From an uncultured SAR92 cluster bacterium (lineage in GTDB: Bacteria; Pseudomonadota; Gammaproteobacteria; Pseudomonadales; Porticoccaceae): a DNA stretch of 64,000 bases. Below are positions 1-7,609 of this stretch, piece by piece. Location of the stretch: assembly GCA_902527245.1 (NCBI GenBank), contig CABZOI010000010.1:1-64000 (forward strand), written 5' to 3'. The stretch's first letter is position 1, and every line of letters begins with the position of its first letter. The notes under the pieces were generated by a model. The model had not been told where the DNA came from and searched no databases. It saw only the letters and a program-made list of their open reading frames with translations. The position numbers were made by a program, and so were the translations under genes.

Positions 1-1
1 T

Positions 2-273
2 GGCGCCCCAGTAGCACCTCATGATGGTAGTAACGCTGCAACATATACTCACGATGCATCGACGGGAGCACTTGTCCTAACCGGCAAGGGCGCACATGTT
101 GGATTGCCAAAAGTCTATAATGGTGGCGAATTGTCCAATTCAGCAGACCCACAAGCGGATGCTCCTGACTCCATCACTTACACTGTAACTGAAATATCTG
201 ATTCAGCGATGACGATCCAGATTCAGTATAACGGTGATAACACGTGGCAGTTTAAATTTGCAAAAGTTGTTGC
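2..273 (+). repeat. W-rich domain copy 1 (partial)
   Basis: This encodes about 90 residues, beginning GAPVAPHDGS and ending WQFKFAKV. They match copy 2 at 1753-2262 residue by residue, differing by a 4-residue indel and conservative changes. The segment runs straight into the middle of an HYR repeat (AFLAGASAVDN) with no first strand of that repeat visible after it. Confidence 0.8.
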
Positions 274-3200
274 GGTTGATCCCTCAAATGCGATTGCCGC
301 CTTCCTAGCGGGTGCCTCTGCTGTTGATAATGTTGATGGCACATTGCCTGTGACTAATGATGGTCCAGGAGTCTTCCCGCTTGGAGAAACTGTTGTAACA
401 TTTAGTGCTACTGATGCGGCTGGTAACATAGGAACAGCAACTGCGTCCGTAACAGTCACTGACCAGACAGCGCCTGAGATAACTGCACCAGCTGATGGTA
501 CACTTGCAGCGACTGATGCGGCAGGTCTAGCGTCCTCTGATGCTTCTGTTCAGGCTTGGTTTGCAACAGCAACTGCGACTGATAATGTTGACTCTTCGTT
601 GACGATAACCAATGACGCTCCTGAGGTTCTTCCAATCGGCGATACAGTGGTTACTTTCTCTGTGAGTGATGCTGCTGGAAACTCTGCAACTGCAACCGCG
701 ACAGTGACGGTTGCTGATTTGACGGCACCGGTAATTGCGGCGCCAGCCACGATTACTTTCCTAGGAGAGAATGACGGATTGGCTGTGAGCGATGCACAAG
801 TCACAGATTTCCTAGCATCTATTACTGCGACGGATAACGTAGATGGTGCCATTGCGACAATTACCAATGATGTGCCTGCCGATGTGTTTCCACTTGGAGA
901 TACAACGGTAACCTTTACTGCAGTGGACGCGGTGGGTAATGCGGGCTCAGCACAGACAGTGGTTACAGTAAGTCTCGATATCACGCCTCCAGAGCTCACG
1001 GTGCCAGCACCGATTGCGTTGGAAGTTGATATGCCATCGGATGTTGTGGACGCCAGCGATGATGCAATCGTTGCTTTCTTAGCGGGTGCAACCGCGATTG
1101 ATAATAAGGACGGCGATGTCACATCGAGTATAGTGAATGATGGACCTGCTGAATATGCAGTAGGGGAAACAGTCGTTACCTTTACAGTTGCTGATGCTCT
1201 TGGTAACACTGCATCGAAATCTTCTACGGTTACAGTGACAGTAACCGATACGGATGGCGATGGATTGCCTGACTTCTATGAAAATCTGTATGGGTTAGAT
1301 CCAAATGATCCTTCAGATGCAAGTGGTGACTTGGATGGAGATGGATTTACCAACCTTGAAGAATATGAGGCGGGTACTGATCCCACAAGAGACGAGTTAC
1401 CACCTGAGCTTACAATTCCTGCGGATATAAGCATGGGTGCAACTGGAAGAATGACCGATGTTGATATAGGAACTGCGACAGCTGTTGACTTGAAAGATGG
1501 AGAACTTTCTCCATCGCCAAGCGCGACCGGACCATTTAAATCTGGATTGACTTTGATTACGTGGAGCGTTTCAGATGCTGCAGGTAATACATCGACGGCA
1601 GTTCAGACGGTTGAAATTATGCCTCTTGCTAATTTAACTCCATCTTCAGTCACCGTAGAGGGTACGACAGTTGATGTAATTGTCGAGTTAAGTGGCGACG
1701 CTGCTGCATACCCAGTAACAATTCCATTGTCTATCGATGGAACTGCGACGATGGGTGAAATGCCAAGCGCATTGGCAGGTGATTGGACGCTAGCACCAAT
1801 GGCGGGAGCCTTAGGGGTAGGCTGGGATGCTGATAATGCAACTGGTTGGTGGTCTAACAGCGAAGGAGATGTGACTGGACGTGCATGTTTATTCGACGAT
1901 ATCTTCAGGTTTGGATCCGATGGATCATTTGCAAACGTGATGGGCGCGGAAACTTGGCTAGAGGGATGGCAAGGTGTTGATGGCGATCAATGTGGTGCTC
2001 CTGTAGCGCCGCATGATGGAAGCGCCTCTGCAACGTATACCTATGATTCATCGACTGGGTCGGTGATGATAGATGGCGTGGGTGCTCACCTTGGCTTGCC
2101 GAAAGTATTTAATGGTGGTGAGTTAACAGATCCGGCTGATGCGCCTGCTTCAGTAACGTATGTTATTACTGAAATGTCAGATACAGCGATGACAGTGCAA
2201 ATTAACTACTTCGATACATATGTATGGCAGTACAAATTTGTGAAAGTGGCTTCTGCTGCAAGTTCTGGTGACTTCTCGGTAAGTGACACAGTGACGATTA
2301 CTGAAGGCACTAAAGGTATGGTCACCATGACAGTCAATGAAGACTCAGAAGCTGAGTCTGCGGAGACGGTCGTGATCACTCTTGGCTCACCGACGAATGC
2401 GGTAACTGGTTCGGTGACTGAAAGAACGATCACAATTGTAGAAGAAAATGTAGCGCCGATGATTCATCTTAGTGTGGTACAAGGTGGTACTTCTGGAAGA
2501 ATAGTAGCTGCAGACGGTGGCTTGGTTACAGTAACTGCAAACTACAGTGATTTGAATCCTGGCGATACTCACACGTTAGAGTGGGATTCCGCATTGAGTG
2601 GTCTTGATTACGTAACTATTGACGGAGCGACCGTAACAGTTGATCCAAGTTCATTGGGTGATACGTTAATGACTGCTTCTGCAATAGTTACTGATGACGG
2701 TAACCCGATCCTTTCAGCGTCAGACTCTGTGATAGTTAAGATATTAGCTTCTGCGCCAGCTCTGGGTGCTGATGATAGTGACGGTGATGGAATATCTGAT
2801 GCGGATGAGGGATATGGTGATTCGGATAACGACGGTATTCCAGATTATCTCGATAACATAGACGAGAGTAACTTGGCTCCTGTCGGTGATAGTGGAGATG
2901 TGGTTCAAACCGCTGCTGGAACGACGGTCGTACTAGGTGATACTGCATTCTCAAGTGGAAACAACGAAGTTGGTATTGATGAGTCTGATGTTGGCTCTGC
3001 CGATGCAGATTGGGATTACCTAGGTGGCCTAGTGGACTTCAAGGTATCTGGGGCTCAAGCTGGAGCGACGTACAACGTCGTAATACCATTGAGTGGAACT
3101 GTTCCTGCAGGTGCGGTATTAAGGAAGTTCATGGGAGATAACATTGGTTGGCAAGATTTTGTAGAGAATGCTACCAATGCGATTCATTCTGCTATGGCGA

Positions 3201-3802
3201 CCTCTGGTACATGTCCTGAGCCTGGAAGTTCTGTTTATGCGCCAGGTCTACCAACTGCAGATGGCATGTCTGAGCAGACAATTTGTTTGGAGTTGTTGAT
3301 TGAGGACGGTGGACCAAACGATATGGATGGAGTTGCAAATGGTACTGTTGTTGATCCAAGCGGTATAGCAACTCTATACTTTGGACCGCCAAGCTCTAAC
3401 AGTACGATTTCAATCGATGCAACTGAGCTGAAAGCAGGCGGTAACGAAACTGCAACAGTGACTGTGACAGCTGTAGATCCGGATGGCAGAGCACTGGAGG
3501 GTATGACAGTTTCAGCGTCAGCAAGCCTCTCTGATGCCACTGTGGGTGGCTTCACCGAAAGTGCGGGCGGCGTATATACTGCGACATTGACGCCAGGTAA
3601 GACTGGTGGAGAGCTGACAGTGACAGCAACAATAAGTGATGGAAGCGATTCTGTCTCTATTACTTCAGCGGTTGTTACGATTAAGAAATCTGGCGGCGGA
3701 TGTACCGTAGGTGGGTCAGGTTCCTCTGATTCGTCTATGATTATATTGCTGCTTGCTGGAATGCTATACCTGCTAAGACGTAAGCTTTTCAAGATACAGT
3801 AA
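2..3802 (+). CDS. Very large secreted HYR/Calx-beta-like/TSP3 repeat protein (5' end outside window)
   Basis: The reading frame is open from base 2, so this is the last 1,266 residues of a longer protein. The first in-frame start-like codon (TTG at 104) lies inside a domain and is not the real start. Visible order: the end of a W-rich domain (bases 2-273), four HYR-like repeats marked by ATDNVD, TVVTF and DAAGN motifs (about 273-1245), an acidic Ca-binding thrombospondin-type-3 stretch (1246-1385), another HYR (1390-1620), a Calx-beta-like domain interrupted by a second W-rich domain (1630-2445), a second TSP3 stretch (2770-2860), and two more beta-rich regions. The C-terminus is GGGCTVGG, then one hydrophobic helix and RRK, a layout typical of CTERM-type sorting tails. 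It is probably surface-attached or released, in adhesion or glycan binding. The processing enzyme is not in the window. Confidence 0.85.
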   Translation, partial: GAPVAPHDGSNAATYTHDASTGALVLTGKGAHVGLPKVYNGGELSNSADPQADAPDSITYTVTEISDSAMTIQIQYNGDNTWQFKFAKVVAVDPSNAIAAFLAGASAVDNVDGTLPVTNDGPGVFPLGETVVTFSATDAAGNIGTATASVTVTDQTAPEITAPADGTLAATDAAGLASSDASVQAWFATATATDNVDSSLTITNDAPEVLPIGDTVVTFSVSDAAGNSATATATVTVADLTAPVIAAPATITFLGENDGLAVSDAQVTDFLASITATDNVDGAIATITNDVPADVFPLGDTTVTFTAVDAVGNAGSAQTVVTVSLDITPPELTVPAPIALEVDMPSDVVDASDDAIVAFLAGATAIDNKDGDVTSSIVNDGPAEYAVGETVVTFTVADALGNTASKSSTVTVTVTDTDGDGLPDFYENLYGLDPNDPSDASGDLDGDGFTNLEEYEAGTDPTRDELPPELTIPADISMGATGRMTDVDIGTATAVDLKDGELSPSPSATGPFKSGLTLITWSVSDAAGNTSTAVQTVEIMPLANLTPSSVTVEGTTVDVIVELSGDAAAYPVTIPLSIDGTATMGEMPSALAGDWTLAPMAGALGVGWDADNATGWWSNSEGDVTGRACLFDDIFRFGSDGSFANVMGAETWLEGWQGVDGDQCGAPVAPHDGSASATYTYDSSTGSVMIDGVGAHLGLPKVFNGGELTDPADAPASVTYVITEMSDTAMTVQINYFDTYVWQYKFVKVASAASSGDFSVSDTVTITEGTKGMVTMTVNEDSEAESAETVVITLGSPTNAVTGSVTERTITIVEENVAPMIHLSVVQGGTSGRIVAADGGLVTVTANYSDLNPGDTHTLEWDSALSGLDYVTIDGATVTVDPSSLGDTLMTASAIVTDDGNPILSASDSVIVKILASAPALGADDSDGDGISDADEGYGDSDNDGIPDYLDNIDESNLAPVGDSGDVVQTAAGTTVVLGDTAFSSGNNEVGIDESDVGSADADWDYLGGLVDFKVSGAQAGATYNVVIPLSGTVPAGAVLRKFMGDNIGWQDFVENATNAIHSAMATSGTCPEPGSSVYAPGLPTADGMSEQTICLELLIEDGGPNDMDGVANGTVVDPSGIATLYFGPPSSNSTISIDATELKAGGNETATVTVTAVDPDGRALEGMTVSASASLSDATVGGFTESAGGVYTATLTPGKTGGELTVTATISDGSDSVSITSAVVTIKKSGGGCTVGGSGSSDSSMIILLLAGMLYLLRRKLFKIQ
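1753..2262 (+). repeat. W-rich domain copy 2, nested in a Calx-beta-like domain
   Basis: About 170 residues, starting near ALAGDWTLAPMAG and ending YKFVKV. The sequence before it (IPLSIDGTAT) and after it (SGDFSVSDTVTITEG) joins into one normal Calx-beta-like domain when the segment is removed, so the domain is an internal insertion. I recall similar LAGxWxLAPxAGALGVG segments in secreted proteins of marine Bacteroidota. Its function is not known to me. Confidence 0.7.
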
Positions 3803-3818
3803 ATGTCTTGATAATTTG

Positions 3819-3855
3819 AAAGGGCTGATCAAGCTTTTGATCGGCCCTTTTTTTT
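3819..3855 (+). terminator. Rho-independent terminator after the repeat protein
   Basis: An inverted repeat of about 14 bp (AAAGGGCTGATCAA, loop GCTT, TTGATCGGCCCTTT, one T-G mismatch/wobble) is followed by a T run. It lies 17 bases after the TAA of the repeat protein and just before the next gene. Confidence 0.9.
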
Positions 3856-3864
3856 GAATTCTGT

Positions 3865-4779
3865 ATGCAAAACCATATATTTTTTATTCTTGTTGGAATC
3901 CTAGGGCTTTATTTGGCCAATCCTGTTTTTGCATTTTTTTTTGGGGTAGGTCTTTCATTTTTTGGTATCAGTAAAAATTTAAAGCACCTCGATAGAATAG
4001 GATCCTGTCTGTTAAAAATAGCAATCATTCTTCTTGGGCTAGTATTTGATGCTAACAGGGTTTCTGGCCTGGCCTTTGAGAGTTTCCTTTTAGTATTAGG
4101 ACTTGTGACAGTAACGAGCTTTCTTGGCATTGTTTTATATTTTGTTTTCAATGTATCAAAAAGATTTAGTATTTTGAGCACGGCTGGTACTGCCATTTGT
4201 GGTGCAACCGCTGTCTCTTCAGTTTCTCCTTTGATAAATGCTAAGTCAAACGAAGTAGGTTCTGTTTTATCAATAATTTTTATTTTAAATGCAGTTGCAA
4301 TGATTTTCTTTCCAATGATAGGAGACGCTCTTAACCTTACCCAAGAACAGTTTGGTGTCTGGGTTGGTTTATCTATTCATGATACGTCTTCTGTGGCTGC
4401 AATAAGTACACTTTACGGAGAAAACACAACTGAAGTTGCTTTAGTCACGAAGCTGATCAGAACCTTGTTTTTAATACCATTGATTATTATTTTAGGCATT
4501 TTGTTTAAACGTAAATTTCAACGCTCTCAATTTCCTCTATTTATAGCGCTGTTTATTTTGGTACTAATAATTGCTGGTATATCAGATTTACCTGACTCAG
4601 TCATATTGTCAGCAAGCTTCTTGTTTAAATTTTTGATTGTTTTAGCACTATACTTTATTGGATCTCAAGTTAACTTCAGAACTTTACTTCAGCTCACAAA
4701 GCACTCCATGATCCATATTATTTCATTATGGATAATTATCTCTTGTATATCGCTATTTCTGGTTTTGAATTTTGTTTAA
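3865..4779 (+). CDS. yeiH: YeiH/UPF0324 family inner-membrane protein, putative sulfate exporter type
   Basis: 304 residues, nearly all hydrophobic, with about ten predicted membrane helices. The family signature segments GTAICGATA (about residue 110) and GLSIHDTSS (about 170) are present; both are hallmarks of the YeiH (Cons_hypoth698) family. Members are annotated as putative anion exporters, but the substrate is not established for most. The ATG lies 10 bases past the terminator of the preceding gene, so the promoter must overlap that terminator or transcription reads through it. The stop is one base from the convergent parA stop. Family assignment is firm; the transported substrate is unknown. 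Confidence 0.85.
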   Translation: MQNHIFFILVGILGLYLANPVFAFFFGVGLSFFGISKNLKHLDRIGSCLLKIAIILLGLVFDANRVSGLAFESFLLVLGLVTVTSFLGIVLYFVFNVSKRFSILSTAGTAICGATAVSSVSPLINAKSNEVGSVLSIIFILNAVAMIFFPMIGDALNLTQEQFGVWVGLSIHDTSSVAAISTLYGENTTEVALVTKLIRTLFLIPLIIILGILFKRKFQRSQFPLFIALFILVLIIAGISDLPDSVILSASFLFKFLIVLALYFIGSQVNFRTLLQLTKHSMIHIISLWIIISCISLFLVLNFV

Positions 4780-4780
4780 G

Positions 4781-5503
4781 TTAAAGTTGAAAAAGCTTTT
4801 TAGGACGGAGCTTTAACCTGTCGGAGTGAATGATAAGATCCGTAATCCATTTGGAGTAGGCTGAATGTTCTCTAAGTAATACTTTCACATTGTTGTCATC
4901 ACGTTCCGCTCTAAAGGCTCGCCTGAAGTTTGGTGAGTAGCGAAGTGGTTTGCCAAAGTAAACTGGCATTCCTGCCAGAACAGACCTTAATTCATTTAGC
5001 TCATCTCTATGATCAATCATTGAAGGCAGTATCACAACCAGCGGTGATTTCTTTGGAGAATTTTCAGTATCTGAATCAAATAGCTCAATAAGCGAAGATA
5101 TATATTTTTTAGTTGCAAATACATCTGCATCGCTTACAGATGTTGGGATGAAAATAATATTCGAGTGGAGTAAGAATGTGCTTCTTTCTGGCTCGTTTCC
5201 AGCTGGACAGTCTAATATAGAATAGCATTCAGATAAGTGATCGCTTGAGATCGATTCTAAATGACTAATTATTCGGGAGTTATTCGGAGTTGCTGACCCT
5301 AATGAGAATTCTTCATTATTTGTAACATTAAAGCGATGATTTGCAAAACGAGATAATGAATCACTAGTTGTAGCTTGGGGATCAAGATCTATTAACTGAA
5401 CTTTAGCACGATTGTGTCTTGTAGCTAGGCTCAGGCTAGTTAGAAGGGCGATCGTGCTCTTACCCACGCCCCCTTTTGAGTTGGCAAAAACAGCAGTTTT
5501 CAT
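4781..5503 (-). CDS. Orphan ParA/MinD-type ATPase paired with bactofilin
   Basis: 240 residues with a deviant Walker A (KGGVGKST, residues 10-17), a Walker A' segment (LIDLDPQ, about 38) and a Walker B-like hydrophobic strand ending ILDCPAG (about 98). This is the ParA/MinD fold, a dimerising ATPase that positions DNA or protein cargo. No ParB or parS-like gene lies nearby, so it is probably not the chromosomal ParA. It starts 22 bases after the bactofilin stop on the same strand and is probably co-transcribed. In Myxococcus, bactofilins and a ParA system work together, so positioning by or on a bactofilin scaffold is a reasonable inference. Confidence 0.85.
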   Translation of the reverse strand: MKTAVFANSKGGVGKSTIALLTSLSLATRHNRAKVQLIDLDPQATTSDSLSRFANHRFNVTNNEEFSLGSATPNNSRIISHLESISSDHLSECYSILDCPAGNEPERSTFLLHSNIIFIPTSVSDADVFATKKYISSLIELFDSDTENSPKKSPLVVILPSMIDHRDELNELRSVLAGMPVYFGKPLRYSPNFRRAFRAERDDNNVKVLLREHSAYSKWITDLIIHSDRLKLRPKKLFQL

Positions 5504-5525
5504 TTTATTACCTGAGGTTTAGGTT

Positions 5526-5957
5526 CTACAGATCCTCATCAGAGGTATCTGAATCCTCTTCTAATGACGCGGAAAACGCTTCTAAACGGTCTGACACAGC
5601 CGGTTGTGATACTGTTTGATCACCATCCCAATCGGTCGAAATTTCGCCGACAAGCTTTGCACCCACTACCGTTTCAAGTTCACCATAATGAATTTTTCCT
5701 CTGATTTTACCTTTTGCGGTTACTTCCAGCTTTCCAGAAAGAGTGAGAGTATCCTCAATAACTCCCTCAACAAGGGCAGTCTCGCCAGAGATATCTCCAG
5801 TGACCGACCCATTTTCTCCAACAATCAGATGTTTAACTGATATTTTACCGACGAAAGTACCGTCGATTCTTGCTGTTCCATGTATATCCAAAGAAGCACC
5901 TTCAAGGTGAGTTCCCTCTCCAACATAGAATTCGTATTCAGAATTACCTTTTGACAT
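5526..5957 (-). CDS. Bactofilin (polymer-forming cytoskeletal protein)
   Basis: 143 residues. A short N-terminal tail is followed by a right-handed beta-helix core of repeating hydrophobic/Gly turns (GTARIDGTFVGKI, VTGDISGETALVEG, GKLEVTAKGKIRGKI). The C-terminal tail is acidic (EEDSDTSDEDL). This is the DUF583/bactofilin pattern at normal length. Bactofilins self-assemble without nucleotide at the membrane or cytoplasm and organise cell-wall enzymes or partition proteins. It is the first gene of a two-gene unit with the ParA-type ATPase, not beside the M23 peptidase often seen with this family. Confidence 0.92.
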   Translation of the reverse strand: MSKGNSEYEFYVGEGTHLEGASLDIHGTARIDGTFVGKISVKHLIVGENGSVTGDISGETALVEGVIEDTLTLSGKLEVTAKGKIRGKIHYGELETVVGAKLVGEISTDWDGDQTVSQPAVSDRLEAFSASLEEDSDTSDEDL

Positions 5958-5983
5958 TTATCTAATCCTCACTGCCTATTGAA

Positions 5984-6015
5984 CCTCGGGACAATGGTGA
6001 TATTCCCCCGAGAGG
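5984..6015 (-). other. Inverted repeat in the bactofilin leader
   Basis: On the minus strand, CTCGGG and CCCGAG arms lie about 16 bases apart, roughly 30 bases upstream of the bactofilin start. It could be a leader hairpin, an operator or the end of the upstream xylanase transcript. There is no T run, so a simple terminator is unlikely. Confidence 0.35.
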
Positions 6016-6082
6016 GGCTCTATGATATCGATATTTGATAATTCGGACAATGTTTTTTGTTTATTTAAGAGTCATGGTTGGG

Positions 6083-7237
6083 TTATTTGACAAGTTTTAT
6101 GACCGCCTCATAGGCGAGTTTCTTTTCAAAAGATCTTCCAAACAGCAGTGGATAGTCTGTCCTGCCACTCATTGGTTTATAGTCTCTCCAACTATTTCCA
6201 TCCCAAACACCCCAAAATGTAACTCTTTCAATAACATCGTCATACTTTAGAAAAAGTCGGAAGATATCTCTATATCGTTCGCTCTGTTCGATTAAAACAT
6301 TCTTCGGTATATCCTTTTCATAAGGATTCAAATCTTGAGCCAACTCGTAGCGCTCCTCAATACTTGCGGTTCTATATTTCCATGCATTTGGAAGAACACT
6401 TACATCGAGCTCCGTAATATGAATTGGGATATCGACCGCCTGACTCTTTTTTAACACTCTTTCTATCCCATCAAGTGAGGGCTCTTTAAGAAAAAGATGT
6501 GCTTGGTATCCTAATCCATAGATTGGGATACCCCTTTTTTTGAAGTCTTTGATCATGTTTAGCGCAAAATCTAATTTACCCTCTTGATCCAAGTTATAGT
6601 CGTTGTATAGCAATTTAGTATTCGGATCCGCTTTGTGAGCCGCTTTGTATGCAATTTCTATGTATTCGGGCCCAATTATTTCTAGCCATGGACAAGGCTT
6701 ATAAAAAGCATCCCAAGATTTAGTTTTTGGGTTCCACTTTGTTTCTATGGCTTCGTTTACTACATCCCAATATTCTACTTTCCCTTTATATCTTCCAACG
6801 ATTTTTTTGATATGCTTTTCGAGGCGGTTGATTAGCAATTCCCGATCAACTTGATTTCCTTTTTTGTCTTTAAAAAACCAGTCTGGTGTTGAATTCTTCC
6901 ACACCAAGGTATGTCCGACGACTTTTAAATCATTTTTTATCGCAAAATTTATCATTTCATCGGCTGCTCTAAATCTAAATTTACCCTCCTTTGGTTGCAG
7001 GAATCGGGGCTTCATTACGTTCTCTGCGGTGATTACATTGAACTCTCTCAAAGTAATCTCCTTCTCCTGTTGCAAAAAAATATTTTTACTACCATTAACC
7101 TCATGGCCATGCCATATAGTCCCAATTAAAAAATTTTCAGAGAAAGCATTTTTTAAAGTTTCGGAGGAGACAGTAATTGAAGCAAACAAAAGCCAAAGCA
7201 GCGTGATGAATGGCTGAAATTTGTGTAGAGCTTTCAT
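6083..7237 (-). CDS. GH10 endo-1,4-beta-xylanase, secreted
   Basis: 384 residues with an N-terminal signal peptide (hydrophobic stretch about residues 9-24), then a single glycoside hydrolase family 10 barrel. The acid/base glutamate is E162 in WDVVNEA and the nucleophile is E276 in ITELDVS. ENVMKP (about 72-77) and the C-terminal WGVWDGNSW loop also fit the family. The usual His after GHTLVW is Lys here (K114), at a place that normally contacts the substrate. It would cleave beta-1,4-xylan or a related xyloside polymer in the periplasm or outside. It has no carbohydrate-binding module and no neighbouring sugar genes, and seems monocistronic. Confidence 0.92.
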   Translation of the reverse strand: MKALHKFQPFITLLWLLFASITVSSETLKNAFSENFLIGTIWHGHEVNGSKNIFLQQEKEITLREFNVITAENVMKPRFLQPKEGKFRFRAADEMINFAIKNDLKVVGHTLVWKNSTPDWFFKDKKGNQVDRELLINRLEKHIKKIVGRYKGKVEYWDVVNEAIETKWNPKTKSWDAFYKPCPWLEIIGPEYIEIAYKAAHKADPNTKLLYNDYNLDQEGKLDFALNMIKDFKKRGIPIYGLGYQAHLFLKEPSLDGIERVLKKSQAVDIPIHITELDVSVLPNAWKYRTASIEERYELAQDLNPYEKDIPKNVLIEQSERYRDIFRLFLKYDDVIERVTFWGVWDGNSWRDYKPMSGRTDYPLLFGRSFEKKLAYEAVIKLVK

Positions 7238-7374
7238 AGTTTATTTTTTGAATTAACTTTTATATTTTGTTCTTTTTTTAGATTTTAATAGTAAAAATTG
7301 ATTTGATGAAGGGATTTCAGTCTTTTTAGGCTTTGCCAAGAAGCGCAATATACCTCTGGAAACGTTGATTTCTA

Positions 7375-7451
7375 TGGTAGCTACGGGTGGGCTTGAACCA
7401 CCGACCTCAGCATTATGAATGCTGCGCTCTAACCAGCTGAGCTACGTAGCC
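7375..7451 (-). tRNA. tRNA-Met (CAT), elongator
   Basis: A 77-base cloverleaf with encoded CCA. The acceptor stem GGCTACG pairs with CGTAGCT, the anticodon loop is TTCATAA, and the T loop is TTCAAGC. The acceptor and D arm resemble the E. coli elongator tRNA-Met. Neither the initiator nor the lysidine-type tRNA-Ile2 acceptor pattern is present. Confidence 0.96.
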
Positions 7452-7477
7452 ACAGTTCCAAATAGATTAAATGCGGG

Positions 7478-7506
7478 AAGTTACACTCGCCGGATGTTCT
7501 AGTCAA
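7478..7506 (-). promoter_or_regulatory. Sigma-70-type promoter for tRNA-Met
   Basis: On the minus strand, TTGACT and TAACTT are separated by exactly 17 bases and followed by a GC-rich discriminator (CCCGC). The expected start lies about 20 bases before the mature tRNA. A GC-rich discriminator is typical of stringently controlled stable-RNA promoters. Confidence 0.7.
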
Positions 7507-7609
7507 GTATTTGTGTTACAAAATATCTTCTGAATTTTTATGACAAGTTGGACTTACATAATTAGATCATTTATTGAGGTTACACTATACTTTACTCCCA
7601 TCATAATAT

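Noticed and set aside
550-1209. 219-residue minus-strand open frame opposite the repeat protein
   Set aside because: It is an antisense shadow of the HYR repeats, made long by their biased Ala/Thr/Val codons. No ribosome site or family resemblance.
273-1620. Repeated DNA that could look like a CRISPR or satellite array
   Set aside because: Units differ at the DNA level and vary in length; they are diverged HYR protein repeats in one reading frame.
3235-3792. 185-residue minus-strand open frame
   Set aside because: Antisense shadow of the C-terminal region of the repeat protein; low-complexity Ser/Val/Pro translation.
5526-5957. Bactofilin as a hexapeptide acyltransferase
   Set aside because: Beta-helix repeats lack the acyltransferase catalytic His and acetyl-CoA loop; length and acidic tails are of bactofilin type.
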